Shown here: piece by piece, positions 15,553 to 24,702 of the stretch
Position numbering within the stretch: the stretch's first letter is position 1
Layout of the letters: each line of letters starts with the position of its first letter
Source of the DNA: Agromyces mediolanus
GTDB lineage: Bacteria; Actinomycetota; Actinomycetes; Actinomycetales; Microbacteriaceae
Direction: 5' to 3'
Length of the DNA: 64,000 nt
NCBI RefSeq assembly: GCF_023715325.1
Contig: NZ_JAMBNX010000006.1
Location: 124,001-188,000 of the forward strand
Translations under genes and position numbers: made by a program
The notes under the pieces: generated by a model
Databases searched by the model: none
What the model was told of the DNA's origin: nothing
What the model saw: only the letters and a program-made list of their open reading frames with translations

Positions 15553-18500
15553 ATGCAACGCCGCACCATCCGCAGGTGGCCGGCCGTCGCGGTCGTCGCC
15601 GCCGGCACGCTCGCCGCCGGGCTGCTCGCCGCGACGCCCGCCCAGGCGGCCGACGTCACGCACACCATCGCCGAGGTGCAGGGGACCGGCGCCGCCACCC
15701 CGCTGCCCTCGACCGCCGACGTGACCGTGGAGGGCGTGATCACCGCCGATCACCGCACCGGCGGCTATCGCGGCATCTACATCCAGACGCAGGGCTCCGG
15801 CGGCAGCGACGACGCGACCCCCGGCGCCTCGGACGCCGTCTTCGTGTACCTCGCGAACGCCGCGGCGACGACGCCCGGCGCGATCGGCGACCTCGTCCGG
15901 GTCACCGGCAAGCCGAACGAGTTCGGCGGCCAGACGCAGATCTCGGTCGCCAACGCCGCCGCCGTCACGGTCGTGCAAGCCGGCGTCGGCGTGCCGGAGG
16001 CGAGCCCGCTGCCCGACGACCTCCGCGGCGCCGCCCGCGAGGCGTACGAGGGCATGTACGTCGCGCCGAGCGGCGAGTACCGGCTCGTGTCGAGCCACTC
16101 CCTCTACAGCTTCGGCGAGCTCTGGCTGAACGCCGGCGACGAGCTGCCGGTCAAGAGCACCGAGCAGGTCGACGCCACCGACCCCGCCAACGCCACGATC
16201 GCCCAGGCCAACCGCGACTCGCGGCTCCTGCTCGACGACGGCTGGTCCACGCGGGTCGACAACTCGGCGCACCCGAACGACCAGCCGTACTTCACCGCCG
16301 ACACCGTCGTGCGCAACGGAGACCGGGTCGTCTTCCCCGACACCGGCTACGTGCTCGGCTACGGCTTCAACGAGTGGCGCCTCCAGCCGACGACGCCGAT
16401 CGACTCGGCGACCGACGCCTCCCTCAAGCCCACCTTCGAGTCGCTGAACCCGCGCCCCGAGACGGCCCCCGAGGTCGGTGGCGACGTGCAGGTCGGCGCG
16501 TTCAACGTCTACAACTACTTCACGACCTTCACCTCGGTGAATTCGCAGGCGCGCGGCGCGGCCGACGCCGAGGAGTTCGCGATCCAGAAGTCGAAGATCG
16601 TCGCGGCGATCTCGGGCCTCGGGGCCGATGTCGTCGCGCTGCAGGAGATCGAGAACTCGGTGAAGCTCGGCGAGGCGCCCGACGAGGCGCTGGCCGACCT
16701 CGTCGCCGGCCTCAACGCCGCCGCCGGTGCCGACGTCTGGTCGTACGTGCCGACGCCTGCCGCGCTGCACGACGCCGCGATCACCGACTTCATCACGAGC
16801 GCCATCATCTACCGCAACGACCTCGTGACTCCGGTGGGCGACAGCCTCACGGTCGTCGACGAGACGGTGTGGGACCTCGCGCGCGAGCCGATCGCCCAGG
16901 CGTTCCGCCTCGACAGCGGCAAGGTGTTCTCGGTCGTCGCGAACCACTTCAAGTCGAAGAGCCCGCCCTCGGGCAACCCGCCCGAGCCGGCCGACGGCCA
17001 GGGCTTCTTCAACGCGGAGCGCGTCGAGCAGGCCGAGTCGCTGCTCGCCTTCACCGACACGGTGGCCGAGGCATCCGGCAGCGACGCGATGTTCCTCATC
17101 GGCGACTTCAACTCCTACGCCCACGAGGACCCGATCGACGTCTTCACCGGCGCCGGCTGGACCGACCTCGTGCCGGCGCAGACCGATCAGTTCACCTACT
17201 CGTTCAACGGCGAGCTCGGCTCGCTCGACCACGTGCTGGCGAGCCCCTCGGTCGCGTCCGACGTGACGGGCGTCGGGGTGTGGAACATCAACTCGCCCGA
17301 GTGGGGCGACCGCGGTTACGCCTTCGGCGCGACCGAGGCCGGCACGCCGTACCGCTCGAGCGACCACGACCCGATCGTGCTCGGCCTCTCGGCCGAGGTC
17401 GCCCCGGTGAACATCGACATCGTGACGATCAACGACTTCCACGGCCGCATCGAGCAGTCGGCCCCGGCCGCGGGGGCCGCGGTCCTCGCCGGTGCCGTCG
17501 AGCAGGTGCGCGCGGAGAATCCGAACACGATCTTCGCGGCGGCGGGTGACCTCATCGGCGCCTCGACGTTCACCTCGTTCATCCAGGACGACAACCCGAC
17601 GATCGACGCGTTGAACGCGGCCGGGCTCGACGTGAGCGCCGCGGGCAACCACGAGTTCGACCAGGGTTGGGAGGACCTCCGCGACCGGGTGCAGTCCCGG
17701 GCCGACTGGGAGTACATCTCCTCGAACGTCTTCCTGAAGGGCAGCGACGACACCGCCCTCGCGCCGTACTACACCGAGACGCTCGACGGCGTGACCGTCG
17801 GCTTCATCGGCGCCGTCACCGAGGAGCTCGACTCGCTCGTGAGCCCGGCCGGCATCGCCGACCTCGAGGTCCGCGGCGTCGTCGACTCCGTGAACGCGGT
17901 GGCCGAGCAGCTGAAGGACGGCGACCCCGCCAACGGCGAGGCCGACGTGCTGGTGCTGCTCGTCCACGAGGGGGCGACGACGACCGACATCGCGAGCCTC
18001 AGCGACGGTTCGGCGTTCGCGAAGATCGTTCAGGGCGTCGACCCCTCGGTCGCCGCCATCGTCTCGGCGCACACCCACCTGCCGTACAACCACGTCGTCG
18101 ACGGCCGCCCGGTCGTCTCGGCCGGTCAGTACGGCGAGCGCTTCGGGCTGATGAAGCTGCAGGTCGATCCGGTCACGAAGGAGCTGCTCTCGATCTCGAA
18201 CGAGCTGAAGCCCCTCATGAACGGCACGACGCCGCTGTATCCGGCGGTGCCGGCCGTGCAGTCGATCGTCGACGAGGCCAAGGCCGTCGCCGACGTGCTC
18301 GGCAAGCAGAAGGTCGGCGACATCACGGGCGACTTCAACCGGGCCCGCCAGCCCGGCACCGACGCCCAGGGCAACCCGACGCTCGTCGAGAACCGCGGCG
18401 GCGAGTCGACGCTCGGCAACTTCGTGGCCGACGTCCAGCTGTGGGCGGCGAACCAGGACGCGAAGGCCGACATCGCCTTCATGAACCCGGGCGGCCTGCG

Positions 18501-19563
18501 CACCGACCTCATCTACAAGGGCACGAGCGCCGAGGACCCGGACGGCAACCTCACCTACAAGGAGGCGGCCGGTGTGCAGCCGTTCGCCAACACGCTGGTG
18601 ACGCTCGACCTCACGGGCGCACAGGTGAAGCAGGTGCTCGAGGAGCAGTGGCAGCCGGCCGGCTTGTCGCGGCCGTTCCTGAAGCTCGGGGTGAACACGG
18701 AGCTCCAGGTCGTCTACGACCCGACGGCCGCCGCCGGTTCGCGGGTCACCCAGATCACGCTGAACGGGACGGCGATCGACCCGGCGGCGACGTACCGGGT
18801 GGTCGCGAACTCGTTCCTCGCCGCGGGCGGCGACAACTTCGCCACGCTCGGGAAGGGCACGAACAAGGCCGACACCGGCCGCGTCGACCTGCAGTCGATG
18901 GTCGACTGGTTCGCGGCGAACGGCACGGCGACACCCGATCCGGCGCAGCGCTCGGTCGGTCTCGTGCTGCCGGCGCCCGCCGACGGTCAGGCGTACGCGC
19001 CGGGCGAGACGCTCAGCCTGCAGCTCAGCTCGCTCGACTTCTCGACGAGCGAGCCCGCGGCCGGCGAGGTCACCGTCGCGCTCGGCGACACGGTGCTCGG
19101 CACGGCTCCGGTCGACCGCACGGTCGTTCCCACCACCGACGAGGGCGGTCGTGCGACGGTCGACATCGTCATCCCCGACGGGGTCGAGGGGGCGCAGTCG
19201 CTCACGATCGCCGTCGCCGCGACCGGCACGAGCGTGACGGTGCCGATCACGGTGCAGGCCGCCCCCGACCTCGTCGACACGGCGATCGTCGGGCTGCCTT
19301 CGAAGCTGCTGTTCAAGTCGAACTCGACGATCCGTTGGGTCGGCCTCGTCGTGACCGGCGACGGCAGCCGGCCGGTGGGCACGGTGACGATCAGCGACGG
19401 CCAGACGGTCATCGCCACGGTCGAGCTGACCGCGAAGGACCGCGGCCGCGTCGACGTGAAGCTGCCGAAGCTCGGCCGGGGGCTGCACGTGCTGCAGGCC
19501 TCGTTCGCCGGCGACGGCTACGACAGCTCGAGCTCGTTCAAGGTGCCGGTGCTCGCCTACTAG
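15553..19563 (+). CDS. Secreted ExeM/NucH-type endonuclease fused to 5'-nucleotidase
   Basis: 1336 residues. A signal peptide (ending TPAQA-AD, about residue 34) is followed by an OB-like domain (about 35-130). An endonuclease/exonuclease/phosphatase domain spans about 309-605 with VQVGAFNVYNYF, VVALQEIEN, LIGDFNSY and SSDHDPI. A metallophosphatase domain (about 618-850) has INDFHGRIE, AGDLIG, AGNHEFD and VSAHTHLP. The 5'-nucleotidase C-terminal domain (about 940-1095) has NPGGLRTDL and AAGGDNF. Two beta-rich Ig-like segments close the protein, with no sortase motif. It would cut extracellular DNA and strip phosphate from the nucleotides. Phosphate control is suggested by the upstream repeats. 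Confidence 0.95.
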   Translation: MQRRTIRRWPAVAVVAAGTLAAGLLAATPAQAADVTHTIAEVQGTGAATPLPSTADVTVEGVITADHRTGGYRGIYIQTQGSGGSDDATPGASDAVFVYLANAAATTPGAIGDLVRVTGKPNEFGGQTQISVANAAAVTVVQAGVGVPEASPLPDDLRGAAREAYEGMYVAPSGEYRLVSSHSLYSFGELWLNAGDELPVKSTEQVDATDPANATIAQANRDSRLLLDDGWSTRVDNSAHPNDQPYFTADTVVRNGDRVVFPDTGYVLGYGFNEWRLQPTTPIDSATDASLKPTFESLNPRPETAPEVGGDVQVGAFNVYNYFTTFTSVNSQARGAADAEEFAIQKSKIVAAISGLGADVVALQEIENSVKLGEAPDEALADLVAGLNAAAGADVWSYVPTPAALHDAAITDFITSAIIYRNDLVTPVGDSLTVVDETVWDLAREPIAQAFRLDSGKVFSVVANHFKSKSPPSGNPPEPADGQGFFNAERVEQAESLLAFTDTVAEASGSDAMFLIGDFNSYAHEDPIDVFTGAGWTDLVPAQTDQFTYSFNGELGSLDHVLASPSVASDVTGVGVWNINSPEWGDRGYAFGATEAGTPYRSSDHDPIVLGLSAEVAPVNIDIVTINDFHGRIEQSAPAAGAAVLAGAVEQVRAENPNTIFAAAGDLIGASTFTSFIQDDNPTIDALNAAGLDVSAAGNHEFDQGWEDLRDRVQSRADWEYISSNVFLKGSDDTALAPYYTETLDGVTVGFIGAVTEELDSLVSPAGIADLEVRGVVDSVNAVAEQLKDGDPANGEADVLVLLVHEGATTTDIASLSDGSAFAKIVQGVDPSVAAIVSAHTHLPYNHVVDGRPVVSAGQYGERFGLMKLQVDPVTKELLSISNELKPLMNGTTPLYPAVPAVQSIVDEAKAVADVLGKQKVGDITGDFNRARQPGTDAQGNPTLVENRGGESTLGNFVADVQLWAANQDAKADIAFMNPGGLRTDLIYKGTSAEDPDGNLTYKEAAGVQPFANTLVTLDLTGAQVKQVLEEQWQPAGLSRPFLKLGVNTELQVVYDPTAAAGSRVTQITLNGTAIDPAATYRVVANSFLAAGGDNFATLGKGTNKADTGRVDLQSMVDWFAANGTATPDPAQRSVGLVLPAPADGQAYAPGETLSLQLSSLDFSTSEPAAGEVTVALGDTVLGTAPVDRTVVPTTDEGGRATVDIVIPDGVEGAQSLTIAVAATGTSVTVPITVQAAPDLVDTAIVGLPSKLLFKSNSTIRWVGLVVTGDGSRPVGTVTISDGQTVIATVELTAKDRGRVDVKLPKLGRGLHVLQASFAGDGYDSSSSFKVPVLAY

Positions 19564-19570
19564 CGAGACA

Positions 19571-19607
19571 CGAAGGGCGGGCGGATGACTCATCCGCCCG
19601 CCCTTCG
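19571..19607. terminator. Bidirectional terminator
   Basis: Nearly perfect inverted repeat, left arm beginning CGAAGGGCGGGCGGAT and right arm its complement, around GACTC. It separates the convergent nuclease gene and ABC transporter operon. Confidence 0.85.
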
Positions 19608-19613
19608 CCGCGC

Positions 19614-20468
19614 TCAGCGGGCCGCGTCGAACTCCCGGCGCCGCGCGACGACGTCGTGCGGATCCCAGCCCGGTCCGGGCACGGAGGAGACGAGCAGCTG
19701 CGTGTACGGGTGTTGCGGCGCGCGGAACACCTCGGCGGAGGCGCCCGCTTCCACCACGTCACCGCGATACAGCACGAGCACGCGGTCGGCGATCTCGTCG
19801 ACGACGGCGAGGTCGTGGCTCACGAACAGCACCGCGATGCCCGCCTCCCGGCGGATCTCGTCGACGAGCTCGAGGATCTGCGCCTGAACCGAGACGTCGA
19901 GCGCCGACACCGCCTCGTCGAGCACCAGCAACGACGGCGACACGGCGAGGGCGCGGGCGATGGCCACCCGCTGCCGTTGGCCGCCGCTCAGCTGATGCGG
20001 CCGCAACGCGCCCTGCTGCTCGGTGAGCCGGACCCGGTCGAGCAGTTCCCCGGCCCGGCGTCGCGCGCCCTCGCGGTCGGCGATGCCGTGCAAGCGCATC
20101 GCGGCGACGAGCGCCTGCTGCACGCTCAGCCGGCGGTCGAGCGAGCCGTACGGGTCCTGGAACACCATCTGCGCCTGGCGCGCCCGGGCCAGGCGGCCCG
20201 CCCGGCCGCGCGCCGGGGCGAAGCGGTCGGCCCCCGCGATCCGCAGCGATCCCGCGTCGGCCCGTTCGAGGCCGACCAGCATCCTCGCGATGGTCGACTT
20301 GCCCGAGCCGGACTCGCCGACGAGCCCGAGCACCTCGCCCGCCGCGATCCGGAACGACACGTCGTTCGCCGCGACCACCGGGTCCTGCCCCTTCGGCATG
20401 CGGAACGCCCGATGCAGATGCTCGGCCTCCACCAGCGCAGCGGCGGGACTGGGCGTCGACGCGGTCAT
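19614..20468 (-). CDS. Oligopeptide ABC transporter ATPase (DppF/OppF type)
   Basis: 284 residues. ATPase motifs: GLVGESGSGKSTIARML (Walker A), QMVFQDPYGSLDRR (Q-loop), LSGGQRQRVAIARAL (signature) and LLVLDEAVSALDVSVQAQ (Walker B), then VLFVSHDLAVVDEIADRVLVLYRGDVVE. The HPYTQLLVSSVPG segment is the C-terminal mark of the Opp/Dpp subfamily. Last gene of a six-gene minus-strand operon. Its ATG overlaps the stop of the previous ATPase by 4 nt. It should form a heterodimer with that protein to energise uptake through the two permeases. Confidence 0.95.
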   Translation of the reverse strand: MTASTPSPAAALVEAEHLHRAFRMPKGQDPVVAANDVSFRIAAGEVLGLVGESGSGKSTIARMLVGLERADAGSLRIAGADRFAPARGRAGRLARARQAQMVFQDPYGSLDRRLSVQQALVAAMRLHGIADREGARRRAGELLDRVRLTEQQGALRPHQLSGGQRQRVAIARALAVSPSLLVLDEAVSALDVSVQAQILELVDEIRREAGIAVLFVSHDLAVVDEIADRVLVLYRGDVVEAGASAEVFRAPQHPYTQLLVSSVPGPGWDPHDVVARRREFDAAR

Positions 20469-21253
20469 CGGCTGCGCTCCTCGAGTTCGGGCGCCGCCTG
20501 CAGCAGCGATCGGGTGTACGGGTGCGTCGCCCCGGTGAACAGGGCGGCGCCGGGCAACTCCTCGACGACCTCGCCGTGCAGCATCACGAGCACCCGATCG
20601 CAGAACGCCGCGGCCAGGTGCAGGTCGTGGGTGATGAAGAGCATGCCGAGCTCCCGTTCGCGCTGCTGATCACGCAGGATCGCGAGCACTTCGGCCTGCG
20701 TGGTCACGTCGAGGGCGCTCGTCGCCTCGTCGGCGAGGATCAGCCGCGGCCGGGTCGTGAGCGCCGCCGCGATGACGACGCGCTGCAGCATCCCGCCCGA
20801 GAGCTCGTGCGGGTACTGCCGCAGCCGATGCTCCGGGCGGGTGATGCCGACCGCGCCGAGCAGCTCGACGCCGAGGCGCCGGGCCTCGGCCCGAGGCATC
20901 CCGTGCACCTTCACCAGGCGTTCGGCGAGCGAGTCGCCGATGCGACGCACGGGGTTCAGTGCGCCGCGGGGGTCCTGCTGGATGAGGCCGACCTCCTCGG
21001 CCCGGATGCGTCGGAGCTCGGCGTCGCTCGCGCCGAGCACGTCGCGGCCGGCGATCCGCACGCGGCCGTGCACGCTGGCCGTCGGCGGCAGCAGCCGCAG
21101 GGCGGCGCGCACCGTGCTCGACTTGCCCGAACCCGACTCGCCGACGAGTCCGACGGTCTCGCCCGGCGACACGGTGAGCGAGACGCCGTGCAGGATCGCC
21201 GTCTCCCCGTAGACGAGGCTCAGCGTCTCGATCGTGAGCAGCTCCGCGGTCAT
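20465..21253 (-). CDS. Oligopeptide ABC transporter ATPase (DppD/OppD type)
   Basis: 262 residues. Motifs: LVGESGSGKSSTVRAALRLL, GLIQQDPRGALNPVRRIGD, the signature LSGGMLQRVVIAAAL and LILADEATSALDVTTQAEVL, then MLFITHDLHLAAAFCDRVLVM. It ends with the THPYTRSLLQAAPELEER tail of the Opp/Dpp class. This protein is slightly short for OppD and lacks the cysteine-rich C-terminal extension seen in some members. Overlaps of 4 nt on both sides couple it to the permease before it and the ATPase after it. Confidence 0.95.
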   Translation of the reverse strand: MTAELLTIETLSLVYGETAILHGVSLTVSPGETVGLVGESGSGKSSTVRAALRLLPPTASVHGRVRIAGRDVLGASDAELRRIRAEEVGLIQQDPRGALNPVRRIGDSLAERLVKVHGMPRAEARRLGVELLGAVGITRPEHRLRQYPHELSGGMLQRVVIAAALTTRPRLILADEATSALDVTTQAEVLAILRDQQRERELGMLFITHDLHLAAAFCDRVLVMLHGEVVEELPGAALFTGATHPYTRSLLQAAPELEERSR

Positions 21254-22104
21254 GCGCGCGCCCCCAGCCGCTCCGACAGCCGCACGCCCACGATGTTCAC
21301 CGCGACGACGACCGCCGCGATGGCGAGACCGGGCACGAGCGTCGGCGCGAAGTGGCCGAGCACGATGCCGTCCTGTCCTTCCTGCACCATGAGGCCCCAC
21401 TCCGAGCTCGGCGGCTGCGCGCCGAAGCCGAGGTAGCTGAGCGTCGCGAGGCTCATCAGCCCCTCGCCGAAGAGCACCACGAGATAGCCGAGCAGCGCCG
21501 GGGTCATGTTCGGCAGCACGCGCCGCACCGCGATGTGCGCGGCGGACGCGCCCTGCACCCGGTAGGCGTCGACGTAGGGGCGGGCGAGCTCGGAGAGCGC
21601 GATGCTCCGGGTGAACTTGGCGATCACCGGCGCGTAGGCGAGGGCGAGGGCGACGACGGCCGTCCACGGCCCCTTGCCGAACACGGCGATCACGAGCACG
21701 ACGAACAGCAGGCCCGGGAACGCGAACATCACGTCCGTGATCCGCGCCAGCAGCACGTCGACCCAGCCCCCGTTCCAGGCGGCGACGAGGCCGATGGCGA
21801 CGCCGATGACGGTCGCCCCGGCGAGGAGCGCGAGCGGTCCGATCAGGCTCTCCCGGGTGCCGAGGAGCAGTCTGGAGAAGAGGTCGCGGCCCAGCTGGTC
21901 GGTGCCGAGCAGGTGCGCCGGGCTCGGCGAGCCCCAGATGGCGGTGAAGTCGATAGCGTCCGGCGGGTACGGCGCGACGAGCGGACCGAAGGCCGCGACG
22001 AGCACGACGAGGCCGAGGAAGGCGAGCGACCCCGCGTAGAGCGGGTCGCGGCGCCTGGCGAGGCCGTCGCGGCGCAGCTGCGCGCCGGTGGCGGTGGTGG
22101 TCAT
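21250..22104 (-). CDS. Oligopeptide ABC transporter permease (DppC/OppC type)
   Basis: 284 residues. The N-terminal region carries the DppC hallmark HLLGTDQLGRDLFSRLLLGTRESL, and the ATPase-contact EAA loop appears as RVQGASAAHIAVRRVLPNM. Six membrane segments are visible, with the usual long first periplasmic loop. The ATG at 22104 overlaps the stop of the partner permease by 4 nt. With the DppB-type protein it forms the membrane channel. Confidence 0.95.
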   Translation of the reverse strand: MTTTATGAQLRRDGLARRRDPLYAGSLAFLGLVVLVAAFGPLVAPYPPDAIDFTAIWGSPSPAHLLGTDQLGRDLFSRLLLGTRESLIGPLALLAGATVIGVAIGLVAAWNGGWVDVLLARITDVMFAFPGLLFVVLVIAVFGKGPWTAVVALALAYAPVIAKFTRSIALSELARPYVDAYRVQGASAAHIAVRRVLPNMTPALLGYLVVLFGEGLMSLATLSYLGFGAQPPSSEWGLMVQEGQDGIVLGHFAPTLVPGLAIAAVVVAVNIVGVRLSERLGARA

Positions 22105-23051
22105 GCGGTCTTCACCCGGGTTCCGATGCGAGGGTCGAGCAGCGGCAGCAGCAGGTCGACGATGGTCGTGACGACCATGTAGGCGACGACCATGTAGAGC
22201 AGCACCGCCTGCACGACGGGGAAGTCGTGGGAGTTGATCGCGTCGACGAGCAGCGAGCCGATGCCGCTGATGCCGAAGACGCTCTCGACCACGACGGTGC
22301 CGGCGAGCATGCTCGCGATCACGAGGGCGACCATGGTCACGATCGGCCCCCAGGCGTTGCGCAGCACGTGCCGCACGACGACCATCCCGCCGGCCATGCC
22401 GGTCGCGCGCGCGGCCTCGACGTGCTCCGAGTCGAACTGCTCCACCATCGACTGCCGCGTCACGCGGCTGACGATGGCCAAGGAGCCGATCGAGAGCGCG
22501 ATCGCCGGCAGCGTGAGATGGCGGATGCCGTCCACGAATCCGTCGCCCGCGCCGGCGACCGGGAACCAGCCCAGCTGCACGGAGAACACCGAGACGAGCA
22601 CGATGCCGATCACGAAGGAGGGGAACGAGGCGGCGAGCGTGGTGGCGCCGACGATCGCGGAGTCCGCCGCGCGGCCGCGGCGCACCGCCGCCCACACGCC
22701 GAGCCCGATGCCGACGACGGTGAAGAGCACGGCGGCGTAGGCCACGAGCCCGAGCGTCGCCGGCAGCCGGCTCGCCATGATCGCGGCGACGGGCTGGTGG
22801 TACTGGAACGAGGTGCCGAGGTCGCCGCCGAACACGCCGCTCAGCCACAGCCAGTACTGCACGAAGAGCGGCTGGTCGAGGTGGTACTCGGCGCGGACGG
22901 CGGCGATCCGCTCCGGCGTCAGATTCTCGGGGTTCCCGATGAGGAAGGTCACCGGGTCCCCGGGGGCCGCGTACATGGCCGAGAAGATGATGAACGAGGC
23001 CACCACCAACGTCAGGGCCATGCCCGCGACCCGCCTGAGGGCTGCGAGCAT
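22101..23051 (-). CDS. Oligopeptide ABC transporter permease (DppB/OppB type)
   Basis: 316 residues. Family marks: the N-terminal VASFIIFSAMYAAPGDPVTFLIGNPENLTPE, LDQPLFVQYWLWLSGVFGGDLGTSF, and the EAA loop EAARATGMAGGMVVVRHVLRNAWGP. Six membrane segments. The gene begins 1 nt after the substrate-binding protein gene ends and overlaps the next permease by 4 nt. Confidence 0.95.
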   Translation of the reverse strand: MLAALRRVAGMALTLVVASFIIFSAMYAAPGDPVTFLIGNPENLTPERIAAVRAEYHLDQPLFVQYWLWLSGVFGGDLGTSFQYHQPVAAIMASRLPATLGLVAYAAVLFTVVGIGLGVWAAVRRGRAADSAIVGATTLAASFPSFVIGIVLVSVFSVQLGWFPVAGAGDGFVDGIRHLTLPAIALSIGSLAIVSRVTRQSMVEQFDSEHVEAARATGMAGGMVVVRHVLRNAWGPIVTMVALVIASMLAGTVVVESVFGISGIGSLLVDAINSHDFPVVQAVLLYMVVAYMVVTTIVDLLLPLLDPRIGTRVKTA

Positions 23052-23052
23052 G

Positions 23053-24702
23053 TCAGCCCTGCGCCGTTCCGAGGTCCGCGGCCCACGGGTAGTAGAGGTA
23101 GGCGGCCGACGCCGGCACCCCGCTGAGCTCGGCGCGCAGCGCGACGGTCGACGGGCTCTGCGCGATCGAGATCCACGGCGTGGCCTCGACCCAGCGGCGC
23201 TGCAGCTCGATGGCGAGCTCGGCGCGCTCGGCGTCGTCGGTGGCCGCGAAGGCGTCCTTGACGAGCGCGTCGTAGTCGGGGTCGCTGAAGCCGACGAAGT
23301 TCACCGTCGCGGTCGACGCGCCGTTCTTGTAGAAGCCGACCGGGTCGTTCTTCGAGATGTAGTACTCGTCGGAGAAGAGGTCGGCCTGGCCGCGCACGGC
23401 CTCGTCCGAGTAGAAGTCGCCGTACTGCGCGGAGGGCACGGTGACGATCTCGGCGTCGAGGCCGATCTGCTTCGCCGCGGCGACGAGGGCGTTCGAGACG
23501 ACGTTGCGCACCGAGCCGCCGTCGCTCGCGACGAGGATCGGCTCCTCGGGCGCACCGGCCTCGGCGACGAGCGCCTTGGCGCGGTCGAGATCGGCGGCGC
23601 TGGGGCTCGCCGGGGCACCCTCGAGCTCGTCGTACGCGGTCTGGAACGCCTCGGTCTCGTAGCCCCAGGCACCCTGTCCGATGGGGGTCTTCCACGGCTG
23701 CGCGAGCCCGCCGAACGCGGCGGTCGTGATGCCGGTGCGGTCGATCGCGAGCGAGAGCGCCTGGCGGATGCGCTCGTCGGCCAGCGGCCCGCGCTCGGTG
23801 GCGAGCAGCACCCACGCGTTCGTGGAGGGGCCCTGCGCGAGCGAGACGTCGGCGACCTGCTGCAGCGGGATCGCCGAGGCGGGCGAGTCGAGGTACGAGC
23901 CGTCGGCCTCGCCCGCGGTCAGGGCGTTCACCACGGCGGACTGGTCGGCCCAGCGGAACACGACCTCACCGGCGAGCACCTCGCGCGAGTCGTCCCAGTA
24001 GTCGGCCGCGCGCTCGATGGTCAGGCTCGAGCCGGGCTTCCACTCGCCGAGCGTGTACGGGCCGGTGCAGGCATCCGGCGTCCCGGGCGAGCCGTAGGCG
24101 TCACCCTGGGCCTCGACGACCCGCGGGTTCAGCACCATTCCGCCGTTGCCCGCCATCGCCTGGATGAAGATGGCGTCGCGCTGCGCCATGGTGACGGTGA
24201 TCTCGCGCTCGCCGGTCTGCTCCATCGAGACGACGTTCGCGTACTCGTCGGACTCGTCGGCGCCCTCGGCGGCGTGCCGCTGCATGCTCCACAGCACGTC
24301 GGCCGCGGTCATCGGGCTGCCGTCGTGGAACTTCACGCCGTCGCGGATGGTGAAGACGACGTGCGTGTCGTCGACCCACTCGGCGGACTCGGCGAGGTGC
24401 GGCACCGTCGTCAGGTCGGGCTGCACGGCCATCAGGCGTTCGCAGACGTTCGCGAAGACCGTGTTCTCGGAGGCGCCGCTGTCGATGTCGAAGTCGAAGG
24501 TCGCGGGCTCCGCCGGGAGCATCCAGGTCACCGAGTCGACCGGCCCGCCCGCGGCGGGGGTGCTCGGGCCGAACGGCAGCTCGACCGCGGGGGCGTCGCT
24601 GCTCGAGGGGCCGGCGGCGGCGCAGCCGGCCAGCAGCACGGCGGCGGCGCCGGCGGCGAGGGCGGTGCCGGCGAGCCGGCGTCGGGGGATGGGGGTGTTC
24701 AT
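23053..24702 (-). CDS. Peptide-type ABC transporter substrate-binding lipoprotein
   Basis: 549 residues. A lipoprotein signal ends in LLAGC (Cys about 27). The body is an SBP family 5 protein: VDSVTWMLPAEPATFDFDIDS, VCERLMAVQPDLTTVPHLAESAEWVDDTHVVFTIRDGVKFHDGSPMTAADVLWSMQR. It captures oligopeptides, or other ligands of this broad family, outside the membrane and delivers them to the DppB/C permease. The start overlaps the stop of the acyltransferase-like gene by 4 nt. Its ligand is not predictable. The co-transcribed amide-acting enzyme suggests an N-acylated or modified peptide. Confidence 0.94.
   Translation of the reverse strand: MNTPIPRRRLAGTALAAGAAAVLLAGCAAAGPSSSDAPAVELPFGPSTPAAGGPVDSVTWMLPAEPATFDFDIDSGASENTVFANVCERLMAVQPDLTTVPHLAESAEWVDDTHVVFTIRDGVKFHDGSPMTAADVLWSMQRHAAEGADESDEYANVVSMEQTGEREITVTMAQRDAIFIQAMAGNGGMVLNPRVVEAQGDAYGSPGTPDACTGPYTLGEWKPGSSLTIERAADYWDDSREVLAGEVVFRWADQSAVVNALTAGEADGSYLDSPASAIPLQQVADVSLAQGPSTNAWVLLATERGPLADERIRQALSLAIDRTGITTAAFGGLAQPWKTPIGQGAWGYETEAFQTAYDELEGAPASPSAADLDRAKALVAEAGAPEEPILVASDGGSVRNVVSNALVAAAKQIGLDAEIVTVPSAQYGDFYSDEAVRGQADLFSDEYYISKNDPVGFYKNGASTATVNFVGFSDPDYDALVKDAFAATDDAERAELAIELQRRWVEATPWISIAQSPSTVALRAELSGVPASAAYLYYPWAADLGTAQG

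Noticed and set aside
15499..19593. A 1364-codon open frame on the minus strand
   Set aside because: It is antisense to the ExeM/nucleotidase gene. The product is Arg/Gly/Val/Leu-biased with no domains, an artefact of high GC content.
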